64,000 bases of DNA from DASVUS01 sp036388675 (GTDB taxonomy: Bacteria; Armatimonadota; Abditibacteriia; Abditibacteriales; Abditibacteriaceae). The notes beneath the pieces are model-generated. The model was given only the letters and a program-made list of their open reading frames with translations, did not search any database and was not told where the DNA came from. The stretch is taken from the NCBI GenBank assembly GCA_036388675.1, contig DASVRI010000016.1, positions 62,001 through 126,000 of the forward strand, in the 5' to 3' direction. The position numbers and the translations under genes were made by a program. Each line of letters opens with the position of its first letter. Within the stretch, counting starts at the first letter, position 1. Positions 53,117 to 61,898 of the stretch are shown in pieces.

Positions 53117-53695
53117 TTACAAATCGAAAACGTCTTTTGCCGGCAGTTGAAAGCCAGGCAGAATATCGCCGCCACGCAGCGTGTCGTCAACGCTATAAAC
53201 GTGAGGCGCGGTCCGGGTTGTGCGCACCTCGATAGTTCGCGTTTGTGGATCGACGATCCATACAGCGCCTGATCCCTTGTCCAGATAAAGCCGCACTTTG
53301 TCTTCGACTTCGCTCCACAGATCGCCCGGCGAGACGATTTCAACTGCCAGAGTAGGAGCACCCTCGATAAAACCTCGCGTGGAAACGCCTTCAAGACGAG
53401 CCGCTTCCACAAATGAAACGTCGGGCGAACGTACAATAGCGGGATTGCGCTGCAACCGAAAACCACCTTCCACCGAAACGCGGCCCAACTTGTGATCACG
53501 GACAAAAGCTTGGATACGACTTGCAATTTTAACTGCGATTTCACCGTGTTCAAATCCGGGAGGACTCAACTCAACCACCTTTCCATTTATTAGTTCCGTG
53601 TGTTGGAGGCGGCAGGTGGCGTAATATTCTTCTGCTGTGAGCAGCTTTTCTTCAGCGGGAACCGGCGAGATTTGTGGAGTTGAAACAGCGACCAT
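53117..53695 (-). CDS. Uma2-family (DUF820) putative endonuclease
   Basis: This gene encodes 192 aa. PD-(D/E)xK-like features of Uma2 proteins are LTAEEYYATCRLQHTELINGKVVELSPPG, HGEIAVKIASRI, VRSPDVSFV, LAVEIVSPGD and KVRLYLDKGSGAVWIVDPQTRTIEV. Family members are abundant in cyanobacteria and Armatimonadota and often have uncertain functions. GAGGAG just precedes a GAGTACTC that abuts the ATG. Only 6 bases separate it from ispG upstream. Confidence 0.92.
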   Translation of the reverse strand: MVAVSTPQISPVPAEEKLLTAEEYYATCRLQHTELINGKVVELSPPGFEHGEIAVKIASRIQAFVRDHKLGRVSVEGGFRLQRNPAIVRSPDVSFVEAARLEGVSTRGFIEGAPTLAVEIVSPGDLWSEVEDKVRLYLDKGSGAVWIVDPQTRTIEVRTTRTAPHVYSVDDTLRGGDILPGFQLPAKDVFDL

Positions 53696-53701
53696 GAGTA
53701 C

Positions 53702-54805
53702 TCACTCCTCAGCGGCAACAGCGTCTTTGGCCAAACCGTTCTTGATGACGTTCATCAGCACATCGAGCTGTTCTTCGGGTTTGGCACGCGCCACGATCTC
53801 GCCTTTTTCAAAAATCAGGCTGATGCCGTTGCCGCCAGCGATGCCATAGTCGGCGCTTTTGGCTTCGCCCGGGCCGTTCACTTCGCAACCCATGACGGCA
53901 ATCGAAATCGGTTGGCTGATGCTTCCGACCGCGGCGTTCACCTGTTCGGCGAGCGGCACCACATTGATGTCGCAGCGACCGCAAGAAGGGCACGAAATCA
54001 CGTTCGGGCCGCGACGGCGCAGTTCCAATCCGGACAAAATGTCCCAGCCGACTTTGACTTCTTCGACCGAGTCGCCCGTCAGAGAAACGCGCAGTGTATC
54101 ACCAATGCCTTCGCTGAGCAGCAAGCCCATGCCAATAGAGCTTTTGACTGTTCCGGCGCGCGTGATGCCTGCTTCGGTGACACCCAGGTGCAACGGATAA
54201 TCGCCCAGTTCTTCGGCAGCCAAACGGTAGGCAGCGATGCACATACGGACATCGCTGGCTTTGAGCGAAATGATGACATCGCCGAAGTTTTCTTTTTCGA
54301 AGTAACTTAACTCGCGCTTGGCGCTTTCGATAAGGGCGCGCGGCGTGAGGCCGTAGCGTTCTTTGATGTCGGGGTCGAGGCTGCCGGCGTTGACGCCGAT
54401 GCGAATCGGCACGCTGCGTTCCTGAGCGGCTTTGACGATGTCGCGAATCTTGGCTTCGTTGCGGATGTTGCCCGGATTGAGACGCAGTTTATCAACGCCC
54501 TGCTCCAGCGCGATCATGGCGAACTTGGCGTTGAAATGAATGTCGGCCACAAGCGGAATCTGGATGTTGAGGCGAATCCATTCCAGGCTGCGCGCGGCTT
54601 TTTCGTCCGGCACGGCCACACGCACCAGGTCGGCGCCGGCCTGCTGGATTTCGTGGATCTGCGCGATGGTGGCGTCAACGTCATCGGTTTTGGTTTTGGC
54701 CATGGTCTGCACCGCGATGGGTGCGTCGCCGCCGATGAAAATGTTGCCGACCTTGACCTTGCGCGTCGGGCGTCGTGTGATGTGCAGCTCTTCGTCAAAT
54801 TTCAT
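53702..54805 (-). CDS. ispG: 4-hydroxy-3-methylbut-2-enyl-diphosphate synthase
   Basis: This gene encodes 367 aa, in the MEP isoprenoid pathway. IspG turns MEcPP into HMBPP using a [4Fe-4S] cluster. The TIM-barrel part begins RRPTRKVKVGNIFIGGDAPI and has GADLVRVAVPDEKAA, PLVADIHFNAKFA, LRLNPGNI, and RIGVNAGSLD. The cluster part has SCPSCGRCDINV and GCEVNGPGEAKSADYGI. The start at 54805 (MKFDEELHITRR) was preferred over 54844 because the latter adds a Gln/His-rich non-family extension. The GAGTACTC at 54808 sits in the ribosome-site position. Confidence 0.96.
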   Translation of the reverse strand: MKFDEELHITRRPTRKVKVGNIFIGGDAPIAVQTMAKTKTDDVDATIAQIHEIQQAGADLVRVAVPDEKAARSLEWIRLNIQIPLVADIHFNAKFAMIALEQGVDKLRLNPGNIRNEAKIRDIVKAAQERSVPIRIGVNAGSLDPDIKERYGLTPRALIESAKRELSYFEKENFGDVIISLKASDVRMCIAAYRLAAEELGDYPLHLGVTEAGITRAGTVKSSIGMGLLLSEGIGDTLRVSLTGDSVEEVKVGWDILSGLELRRRGPNVISCPSCGRCDINVVPLAEQVNAAVGSISQPISIAVMGCEVNGPGEAKSADYGIAGGNGISLIFEKGEIVARAKPEEQLDVLMNVIKNGLAKDAVAAEE

Positions 54806-54866
54806 GCGAGTACTCGTTTGTTGGTGCGCTTGATGCGCTTGCATGCGCCTGGTGCGCGGTGCGTGT

Positions 54867-56195
54867 CTAAAACGCTTTCCGAAGCATTGGCAAAACGTCG
54901 CGGAATGTCATGAACAGCATGAAGGTTAGCACCATAACCATGCCGACAGCATTTACTATCGACTCTTTGCGGTGATCGAACGGGCGACGCGTAATCGCCT
55001 CGTAGATAATGAACATTATACGTCCGCCATCCAGCGCGGGAATCGGTAACAAGTTCATCAGGCCCAGGTTCACGCTGAGCGTAGCAGCTAACAGAATGGT
55101 TTCTTGCCACGACTTATTAGCGGTATGCCCAACTGCCTGTGCGATTTTTACAGGTCCACCGATATTGCGCTTGTCATCAGCAGTAAGGCGCAATGTTACG
55201 ACACGACGCAGCAAACTAAGAATGTTACTGGCCAACTCCTTCGAAGCCATCAAACCGACGCCTATAGCACCGTCAGAAAAACCTGTTTCGCCACGCAGAA
55301 GCCCAACCCGCTTGTACTCCACCACCCGCGTGAACATCACTCCGATGAGAGCCGCTTTCTTAGTCGTCACGCCATCTGCTTGCAATTCATCTTCAATTTG
55401 AGGTGTTAGTGAACGCTGAATTTCTTTGCCGTTGCGTTCAATGACAACTGAGACAGCCTTGCCGTTGCCTGCTTGAATCAGGTCACGTATTTTCTGCGTG
55501 TCATTGCTGCGGACATCACCCACACCAATCACCCGGTCGCCAGCTTGTACACCAGCCACATCAGCCGGCATTCCGGCATACACGAAATCAACCTGGTTAG
55601 TCACCGCTTTCGTAATCGGGACGCCAACCAAGGAAAACACGAGCGCGAACACCACAAGCGCAAAAATGAAGTTCATCAGCGGCCCGGCGAACAGCGTCAG
55701 GAAACGCCAGCCGAGTGTCGCATCTTGAAAGTTTTTCTGGCCGTGCGGCTTGTGCGGGTTGGGCGCATCGATGGGCGAGGCCTGGCCTTTGGTTGTCGCC
55801 ACCATTTCTTCTTCGCTGCCTAAACCGGCAATATCGACCATGCCGCCGATGGGCAAAGCGCCTATCGAGTAGTCGATGCCGTTCTTGCGCTTGGTGTAGA
55901 TGAATGGCGGAAAACCAATGGCGAAGCGATTGATCTTCATGCCACCCCAGCGACCGAACTGGTAGTGTCCCCACTCATGCACAAACACCAATACACTCAG
56001 CGTGATGACGAACATCAAAATGGTGTAAGCAACATCCGGGCGGCGCAGCGAGAAAATGGCGATGGCGCCAAGAACGACGACCCAAGTCAGCGCGACTTTA
56101 CGCTTTTCTTCGGGCGTGCGCAGTTCATCGGTGACCGGCGCCTCGACGCCGTGCGCCTCGACGCTGTGCGCCACATCAGACGGATTTTGTGCCAT
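54867..56195 (-). CDS. rseP: RIP zinc metalloprotease RseP (M50)
   Basis: This gene encodes 442 aa. It is an intramembrane site-2 protease. It has an extra N-terminal segment (about 1-30) with a five-codon duplication (VEAHG), then helices. The zinc site is HEWGH (73-77), followed by FGRWGGMKINRFAIGFPP and the LLPIPALDGGR motif near 400. A PDZ domain lies at about 220-290 (AGVQAGDRVIGVGD). It likely cleaves an anti-sigma factor or remnant peptides. It is placed between dxr and ispG, as in many genomes. Confidence 0.95.
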   Translation of the reverse strand: MAQNPSDVAHSVEAHGVEAPVTDELRTPEEKRKVALTWVVVLGAIAIFSLRRPDVAYTILMFVITLSVLVFVHEWGHYQFGRWGGMKINRFAIGFPPFIYTKRKNGIDYSIGALPIGGMVDIAGLGSEEEMVATTKGQASPIDAPNPHKPHGQKNFQDATLGWRFLTLFAGPLMNFIFALVVFALVFSLVGVPITKAVTNQVDFVYAGMPADVAGVQAGDRVIGVGDVRSNDTQKIRDLIQAGNGKAVSVVIERNGKEIQRSLTPQIEDELQADGVTTKKAALIGVMFTRVVEYKRVGLLRGETGFSDGAIGVGLMASKELASNILSLLRRVVTLRLTADDKRNIGGPVKIAQAVGHTANKSWQETILLAATLSVNLGLMNLLPIPALDGGRIMFIIYEAITRRPFDHRKESIVNAVGMVMVLTFMLFMTFRDVLPMLRKAF

Positions 56196-56252
56196 GTAAA
56201 ACTTATCCTCAGAGCAAAGCCAACTTGAGCAAAAGCGAGTACTCGCTTTATT

Positions 56253-57422
56253 CTAACGGCTGGCCAGGTTTGTCAACCACTCCCGCGCCAGCTTCCGTGC
56301 TTCATAATCTGCCGCGTAAATGTCGTTCAGAGCCGGACGAGCAAGGCGCGGCGTTCGTTCCAACACGCTGCCGATGCAATCGCTAATGCCGTAGAAACCG
56401 GTGCGGCCTTCCAGAAACGCTTCGACCGCCACTTCGTTGGCCGCGTTCATCATCGCCGGTGCCACGCCACCCATCTGCGCCGCGTGTCGCGCCAATTCCA
56501 ATGCAGGGAAGCGTTCCACATCGGGCGCTTCAAACGTCAGGTCGCGTAGCCCCATAATGTCGAGTTGCGGCGCGTTTCCGAGTACTCGCTGCGGGTGCAG
56601 CAGCGCCCACTGAATCGGCAGGCGCATATCCGGCACACCGAGTTGCGCTTTCACGCTGCCGTCGCAAAACGTCACGAGGGAATGCACGATGCTCTGGCGA
56701 TGCACGACGACATCAATCTGTTCCATCGGCACATCAAAAAGCCAGCGCGCCTCGATGGATTCCAGGCCCTTGTTCATCAGCGACGCCGAATCGACCGTGA
56801 TCTTGCGTCCCATCGACCACGTCGGGTGCTTTAGCGCCTGAGCCGCGACAACTCCTTCGAGTTCGGCGCGCGGCGTATCGGCAAACGGCCCGCCGGAGGC
56901 CGTAATCGTTAAGCGCGCAACGCTCGCGCGCTCTTCGCCCAGCAAACACTGCGCAATCGCCGAATGTTCGCTATCGACCGGCAGCAGCGCCACGTTCTTG
57001 CGGCGCGCCGCTTCCACCACAATCTCGCCCGCCGCGACGAGCGTTTCCTTGTTGGCAATAGCGATGTCTTTGCCGGCTTCAATCGCGGCCAGCGTCGGCG
57101 TCAAGCCGGCGGAGCCAAGCATCGCACCAAGCACCAGGCGCGCACTTGGCCATGTCGCGACTTCCTGCACGCCGTCCGAGCCGCTGACGATCTTGCTTGC
57201 GCCTGTTGAGTACTCACCCAGTCGCTGCGCGGCTTTTTCGTCGTGCAAAGCGGCGATTTCGGGTTGCCATTCGGCGATTTGCTGTGCGAACAGCTCGACA
57301 TTGGAGCCAGCCGCTAAACCGACAACACGCAGATGTTGAGGCAAAGCTTTCGCCACGGCGAGCGCCTGCACTCCGATGGAGCCGGTGCTGCCCAGAATGA
57401 CAATCGGTTTGGGTTCACTCAT
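56253..57422 (-). CDS. dxr: 1-deoxy-D-xylulose-5-phosphate reductoisomerase
   Basis: This gene encodes 389 aa. DXR makes MEP from DXP with NADPH and a divalent metal. VILGSTGSIGVQALAVAKAL is the NADPH loop. LVAAGE, PVDSEHSAIAQCL (metal-binding acids), TASGGPF, HPTWSMGRKITVDSASLMNKGLE and FEAPDVERFPALELA complete the signatures. Its ATG overlaps the upstream membrane gene stop (57419-57422), so they are coupled. The palindrome AAAGCGAGTACTCGCTTT lies after its end (56235-56252 region). Confidence 0.97.
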   Translation of the reverse strand: MSEPKPIVILGSTGSIGVQALAVAKALPQHLRVVGLAAGSNVELFAQQIAEWQPEIAALHDEKAAQRLGEYSTGASKIVSGSDGVQEVATWPSARLVLGAMLGSAGLTPTLAAIEAGKDIAIANKETLVAAGEIVVEAARRKNVALLPVDSEHSAIAQCLLGEERASVARLTITASGGPFADTPRAELEGVVAAQALKHPTWSMGRKITVDSASLMNKGLESIEARWLFDVPMEQIDVVVHRQSIVHSLVTFCDGSVKAQLGVPDMRLPIQWALLHPQRVLGNAPQLDIMGLRDLTFEAPDVERFPALELARHAAQMGGVAPAMMNAANEVAVEAFLEGRTGFYGISDCIGSVLERTPRLARPALNDIYAADYEARKLAREWLTNLASR

Positions 57423-58348
57423 CGGTCGCTTTGGGGCGGTGCGGGTTCAGTGTCCGTGGATTCAGTGTCCGTGGAGGCGGTGCCTGAGGAGGCGGTGCCT
57501 GAGGAGGCGGTGCCCATGGAATTGGTGGGATTACCGTTAGCCGCCACAGCCGGTGAAGCGGGCGACCAGAGAGACGAACCGCTTTGCTGCAACGCCAGGA
57601 AAAACAGCGCACCCAGAATGAGAACCGGCAAGAAGCGGTCGAGCAGGCGCCCGCGCTGCGGCATTAAGGCCCAACGCGCACCCGGATGCGCCGGCGAACC
57701 CGTGCTCAAGTCGTAGCCCAGCACCGTGTTGGGCGTCTCACCCGGCCTGGTGTCGCCACTGGCCGGAACGGTTTGTTGGTTACCAGGAGGCGCTCCAACA
57801 GCTCCATTGCGGGCCGGTGGCAGCACGACGGCCCGCAGCTTCCACAACACGGCCCCGACGACCAGAATAACCGCTTTAAGTGCAGTGGAAACTTCCGAAG
57901 AAAGCACAATCACCAGCAGGCCGGAAAGCTGTCCGAGCACCAGGGCACCGAGAACAGTCGCCAAAAGTCCGCCGATGGGACGCGCGCTGCTCTCATTCCA
58001 GGCGGTGCCCAGCGCCGCAATAACGGAAATGAGCACCATCAGGGCGGTCATCATCAACGCGACTGAAAGGCCCAGCAGCGCCAGATCGGAATCGTTGCGC
58101 TTGAAGTAGTAAACGAAGGCCAGCGTGGCAATCGCCAGCGCCGTGGCCAGCGATTCCTGCGCCCACCACTTGCGGCGATCCAGCGCCTCGCTCATTTCCT
58201 GCGCCGCGACATAAGTGGCCAGGCCAACCGCCAGCAGCGTGGCCGCGCCGTGCAATTGCGGCGAAAACGGGAAGACGTTGTCCAGCAACAACGCCAGCAA
58301 CAGCGCGCCGAACAACACAATATCGAATAGTAAATCGGGAACAACCAT
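57419..58348 (-). CDS. Unknown membrane protein at the usual cdsA position
   Basis: This gene encodes 309 aa. It has five or six hydrophobic segments (about 5-22, 33-50, 68-82, 90-114, 127-150, 155-172) and a last one at about 235-257. A Gly/Pro/Thr-rich cytosolic loop (175-225) and an acidic, low-complexity C-terminal tail with 15-bp repeats surround it. Gene order frr-uppS-cdsA-dxr-rseP-ispG is common. This gene occupies the cdsA slot, but the CdsA end signature (S-x8-KR-x4-KD) is absent. It is either a highly derived CdsA-like or an unrelated protein. It is translationally coupled to dxr. Confidence 0.72.
   Translation of the reverse strand: MVVPDLLFDIVLFGALLLALLLDNVFPFSPQLHGAATLLAVGLATYVAAQEMSEALDRRKWWAQESLATALAIATLAFVYYFKRNDSDLALLGLSVALMMTALMVLISVIAALGTAWNESSARPIGGLLATVLGALVLGQLSGLLVIVLSSEVSTALKAVILVVGAVLWKLRAVVLPPARNGAVGAPPGNQQTVPASGDTRPGETPNTVLGYDLSTGSPAHPGARWALMPQRGRLLDRFLPVLILGALFFLALQQSGSSLWSPASPAVAANGNPTNSMGTASSGTASSGTASTDTESTDTEPAPPQSDR
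57446..57514 (-). repeat. Two adjacent 15-bp tandem repeats at the 3' end of the membrane gene
   Basis: TTCAGTGTCCGTGGA is repeated twice (57446-57475). GGAGGCGGTGCCTGA is repeated nearly three times (57473-57514). Both keep frame and encode the TASSG and TESTD units of the tail. Confidence 0.92.
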
Positions 58349-58510
58349 TAGTTTGAGGATAACAGAACCGGGAACAGTTGAAGAAGGCAGTAACAGAAGG
58401 CAGTAAGCAGTGGGCGTTCTCGGTGTGAAGAGTTATTCGAGTACTCGCATTGTCATGGCTGTATTAGCCTACTGCTTTCTGCTACTGCCGCTGCCTACTG
58501 CTGCCACTGC

Positions 58511-59254
58511 CTACTGGTCATTAACTCCGCCGAAGCGGCGCTCGCGTTTCTGGAAGTCGGCGATGGCACAACGCAGCTCCGCCGGCTTGAAGTCGGGCCA
58601 CAGCGTTTTGGTGACCCACAACTCGGCATAAGCGATTTGCCACGGCAGAAAATTGGAGATGCGCATCTCGCCGCCGGTGCGCACCATCAGGTCGGGTTCG
58701 GGCAGGCCACGCGTATACAACGCCTCCTCGATATGCGCTTCTTGCACATCTTCCACGCGCAACGCGCCGCTTTGCACTTGGCTCAGCAACTCGCGAAACG
58801 CGTCGGCGATTTCGGCGCGCCCGCCGTAGTTGAGCGCCAGACACAACACCAATCCCGTGTTGTTGCGCGTTTCGTCAATCGAACGGTCGATCTGGCGCAG
58901 CAAATAGTCGGGCAGCCCTTCGCGTCGCCCAATGTGCTGCACGCGAATGTTATTGCTTTTCATGGACGGCAACTCATCGTCCAGGTTACGCGTGATAAGC
59001 CTCATCAAGGCCGCAACTTCCTGGCGGGGCCGCTTCCAGTTTTCAGTGGAAAATGTGTATAGCGTCAGCGCGCAGATGCCCAAATCGACACATTCCTGAA
59101 TGATGTCGCGCGTAGTGCGAGCGCCAACGGTGTGGCCGCGAATGGCACCCCAGCCCTGCTGCTTGGCCCAGCGCCGGTTGCCGTCCATAATGATGGCGAT
59201 GTGGCGCGGCATCTTGCGGGAGTCGAGGTCGGAAGCAACAGGAGAAGTACTCAC
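58511..59254 (-). CDS. uppS: Undecaprenyl diphosphate synthase
   Basis: This gene encodes 247 aa. UppS condenses IPP onto farnesyl-PP to make the C55 lipid carrier. The family signature is PRHIAIIMDGNRRWAKQQG, with the catalytic Asp in MDGN, then GHTVGARTTRDII, YTFSTENWKRP, ALNYGGRAEI, LPEPDLMVRTGGEMRISNFLPWQ and YAELWVTKTLWPDF. The start is uncertain. GTG at 59254 overlaps the stop of the preceding gene (GTGA), suggesting coupling; ATG at 59212 and TTG at 59293 are also in frame. Confidence 0.95.
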   Translation of the reverse strand: MSTSPVASDLDSRKMPRHIAIIMDGNRRWAKQQGWGAIRGHTVGARTTRDIIQECVDLGICALTLYTFSTENWKRPRQEVAALMRLITRNLDDELPSMKSNNIRVQHIGRREGLPDYLLRQIDRSIDETRNNTGLVLCLALNYGGRAEIADAFRELLSQVQSGALRVEDVQEAHIEEALYTRGLPEPDLMVRTGGEMRISNFLPWQIAYAELWVTKTLWPDFKPAELRCAIADFQKRERRFGGVNDQ

Positions 59255-59709
59255 GGATTCAATGATGACTGGAACGAGGCATTTTCGGCGCAAGACACAC
59301 TTTCACTCGCAGCATTCTCACTTAAAGCGTTTTTAGCAGGCAGAGGCTTCAACTCTTCGCGCGCCACCAGAAGCTGAAGGCCGGGCGAACGGTGCGATGC
59401 TGCCCCTTCCTGCACCGCACGTTCCTGCACTGGATGTTCCTGCACCAAACAACGCAGCACACGCCACTCGCCGAACTGCTTCTCTGGTCGGGCGGCGTGG
59501 CGCGGAGCATCGTGGTTTGCTTTGCGTGGCGTCGCACGACTGGAACGTTGCGGCGCTTGCGGCGGCGAGGTTTCGATAACTTCCAGCGGCCACGAGGCGC
59601 ACGAGTTGTCTTCTTCCAGAGAGTGACGCGCCTCGCTCAACCGAAGTCCGACGAGATGTTCGAAGGAACGGGGCGTGAGCACGTGATGTTCATCCTGTGC
59701 ATCCATCAT
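59251..59709 (-). CDS. Unknown protein between frr and uppS, PASTA-like ends
   Basis: This gene encodes 152 aa. The start LVGLRLSEARHSLEED and the WPLEVIETSPPQ / GEWRVLRC / LQLLVAREELKPLP strands recall a PASTA-type alpha-beta unit, but the middle contains a large low-complexity insertion with a 15-bp tandem unit (VQEHPVQERAVQEG, 59409-59453). It lies 14 bases after frr and overlaps uppS. Its function is unknown; conservation of position in related genomes would test whether it is real. Confidence 0.55.
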   Translation of the reverse strand: MMDAQDEHHVLTPRSFEHLVGLRLSEARHSLEEDNSCASWPLEVIETSPPQAPQRSSRATPRKANHDAPRHAARPEKQFGEWRVLRCLVQEHPVQERAVQEGAASHRSPGLQLLVAREELKPLPAKNALSENAASESVSCAENASFQSSLNP

Positions 59710-59723
59710 CGAGTACTCGGAGC

Positions 59724-60281
59724 CTACACTTCCATGATGTCGGCTTCTTTGGCGGCGCGCATACGGTCGACCTCGGCGATGATGCGGTCGGTGATTTTCT
59801 GCACTTCGCCTTCGTGACGCTGCAACTCGTCCTTGCTGAGATCGCCGTCTTTTTCCATGCGCTTGAGGCGGTCGTTAGCGTCGCGGCGCACGTTGCGCAC
59901 CGCCACTTTGTGCTCTTCGGCCTTCTTGCCGGCCAGCTTTACCATTTCGCGGCGGCGCTCTTCGTTAAGGGCCGGAATCGAAACGCGCACGTTGTCGCCA
60001 TCTTTAGTGGCTTGAAAACCCAGGTCGCTTTTCGAGATCGCGTTGGCGATGGGCGCCGCCAGCGACTTGTCCCAGGGTTGCACCAGCAACTGGCGCGGAT
60101 CGGGCGACGACACCGTCCCCACCTGCGAAAGGGGCGTGGGCGTGCCGTAGTATTCAACGACGATTTTATCGAGCAGCGCCGGAGAAGCGCGTCCCGTGCG
60201 CAGCGTATTCAGATCTTTTTCAAGGTCTTGCAGCGCCGCTTTCATCTTGCGTTCCATCTCGGCGATGAGTTGCTTTGGCAT
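59724..60281 (-). CDS. frr: Ribosome recycling factor
   Basis: This gene encodes 185 aa, normal for RRF. RRF with EF-G splits post-termination ribosomes. EMERKMKAALQDLEKDLNTLRTGRASPALLDKI is the first helix of domain I. VEYYGTPTPLSQVGTVSSPDPRQLLVQPWDK is domain II, and VRVSIPALNEERRREMVKLAGKKAEEHKVAVRNVRRDAND the second long helix. It is the first gene of the frr-uppS-dxr-rseP-ispG block. Confidence 0.97.
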   Translation of the reverse strand: MPKQLIAEMERKMKAALQDLEKDLNTLRTGRASPALLDKIVVEYYGTPTPLSQVGTVSSPDPRQLLVQPWDKSLAAPIANAISKSDLGFQATKDGDNVRVSIPALNEERRREMVKLAGKKAEEHKVAVRNVRRDANDRLKRMEKDGDLSKDELQRHEGEVQKITDRIIAEVDRMRAAKEADIMEV

Positions 60282-60576
60282 TTGGCGACAACCCTTTCAG
60301 ATTCAGTCGTTATTCAACAATTCTTTTCGTGGTGCATTGCATGTTAGCACATCAAAAGAGGCCGGGCAAACACGTCGTGCGCTGCCCGAGTACTCGGAAG
60401 CCGAGTTCCTATTTGCGGCGCAGTGCGTAAATAGCATACAATGAAAAAGAATTGTCGCTGCACCATCGCCAAAGAGCAAGATGGGAAAGCGGCATGGCAC
60501 CAACTGGTTGCAATTGCAAATGGTTGCAGCCTTCATTGCACTTTTCATCGAAGCCATAATCACAGCAGGTGCACCT
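60282..60576. promoter_or_regulatory. Divergent frr/ftsE intergenic region with ftsE promoter (60413-60442)
   Basis: TTGCGG (60413-60418) and TACAAT (60437-60442), 18 bases apart, form a plus-strand promoter for ftsE. A GAGTACTC is at 60388-60395. An in-frame upstream ATG of ftsE at 60481 is unlikely to be used. Confidence 0.5.
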
Positions 60577-61842
60577 ATGATTCAATTCAGCGACGTTGCC
60601 GTGTGCTACGAACCGGATAAGCGTTATCCGATCAATGCGCTGGACGGCGTGAACCTTTTCATCGGGCCGGGCGAATGGGTCTTTTTCGTCGGGCCGTCCG
60701 GTGCGGGCAAAAGCACACTTCTAAAACTTGTTTACGCCGGGGCTCATGCCGCGCGTGGTCGTGTCATCGTCGATGGCCAGGATGTCACCAGCCTGGCGCA
60801 GCGCGAGATTCCCTTGTTGCGCCGCAAAATCGGCGTCGTTTTCCAGGACTTTCAGCTTCTGACGCAGAAGACGGTATGGGAAAACGTCGCCTTCGCACTT
60901 CAGGTTATCGGCGCGCCGCAAAGCAAGCTGGTGCGCGATGTGCCGCGCGCGCTCGATACGGTTGGCCTCACGCACAAAGCCGGCGCCCGCCCACACGAGC
61001 TTTCAGGCGGCGAGCAGCAGCGCGTCGCTATCGCACGCGCCATCGTCAACGACCCGAAAATCCTGGTGGCCGACGAACCGACCGGAAACCTCGACCCGCA
61101 AACCGCTTCGGACATCGCGACCGTGCTGCGCAAAATCAACGAGCGCGGCACCACCATTTTGATGGCCACACATGATCGCACACTGGTCGACTTGATGCGG
61201 CAGCGCGTCGTGCGCATCGCCGATGGACACGTTGTTTCGGATGAAAAGCAGGGCGTCTATCATCCCGAAGACGATGAACCGCGCCGTGCCACAGTATCCG
61301 CAACAACCGCACTCGACGGCAGCCTGGCCGAAATCACTCAGGCCGAAGCGGCACACGCCGAAGCGGCACGCACCGAAGTCGCACGCACCGAAGTCGCACA
61401 CCACGAGCAAAGCGTGCTCGCCACGAACCCGAAGAATGCAAACAGCAATGGGACAAACGGCAACGGGACAAATGGCCTCGCGCCAACTCCGGTTGCAAAC
61501 ACTCCAGCCGCAGCGCCGGATGCAGCAGCACCACCGAATGCAGCGGCACCAATGGAGACTGAGCTTGTTATGCCTGTAGCGACCATTTCACAAGCCATTC
61601 CGGTATCTCGGGCGACTCCCATGCCGCAGGCATCTCCCGTGGCACAGACAGTTGCGAACGGCAACGGCTCAAACGGCAATGGCAAGGCTGCTCATGGCAG
61701 TGTGCAGCACGAGTTGCCGGCGCATGTGGACACTGTGGCGATTGCACGCGATCACAAGGCGCCCATCGGCTCGCCGGAAAATCCCATTGTGCAGTACGAC
61801 CGCGCCTCTGAAATCAAGATGCCGCACGAACTCGAATTGTAA
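60577..61842 (+). CDS. ftsE: Cell-division ATP-binding protein FtsE with long C-terminal tail
   Basis: This gene encodes 421 aa, nearly twice the usual ~225. Residues 1-228 are a standard FtsE ABC ATPase: Walker A GPSGAGKST (39-47), Q-loop VVFQDFQLL, signature LSGGEQQRVAIARA (142-155) and Walker B KILVADEPTGNLD. FtsEX with a periplasmic hydrolase controls septal peptidoglycan cleavage. Residues 229-421 are a low-complexity tail rich in Ala, Glu, Asn, Gly and Pro, with 15-bp tandem repeats (61341-61400) and NGNGTNG runs. It ends PHELEL. The ATG follows AGGTG. ftsX follows after 56 bases. Confidence 0.93.
   Translation: MIQFSDVAVCYEPDKRYPINALDGVNLFIGPGEWVFFVGPSGAGKSTLLKLVYAGAHAARGRVIVDGQDVTSLAQREIPLLRRKIGVVFQDFQLLTQKTVWENVAFALQVIGAPQSKLVRDVPRALDTVGLTHKAGARPHELSGGEQQRVAIARAIVNDPKILVADEPTGNLDPQTASDIATVLRKINERGTTILMATHDRTLVDLMRQRVVRIADGHVVSDEKQGVYHPEDDEPRRATVSATTALDGSLAEITQAEAAHAEAARTEVARTEVAHHEQSVLATNPKNANSNGTNGNGTNGLAPTPVANTPAAAPDAAAPPNAAAPMETELVMPVATISQAIPVSRATPMPQASPVAQTVANGNGSNGNGKAAHGSVQHELPAHVDTVAIARDHKAPIGSPENPIVQYDRASEIKMPHELEL
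61341..61400 (+). repeat. 15-bp tandem repeats in the ftsE tail
   Basis: GCCGAAGCGGCACAC-type units twice, then ACCGAAGTCGCACGC-type units twice, encode HAEAA/RTEVA repeats. Confidence 0.85.
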
Positions 61843-61898
61843 CACCCTAAACCTGAGAGCAGCCGTTATTTCATTATTTTCGAGTACTCAACACAGCC

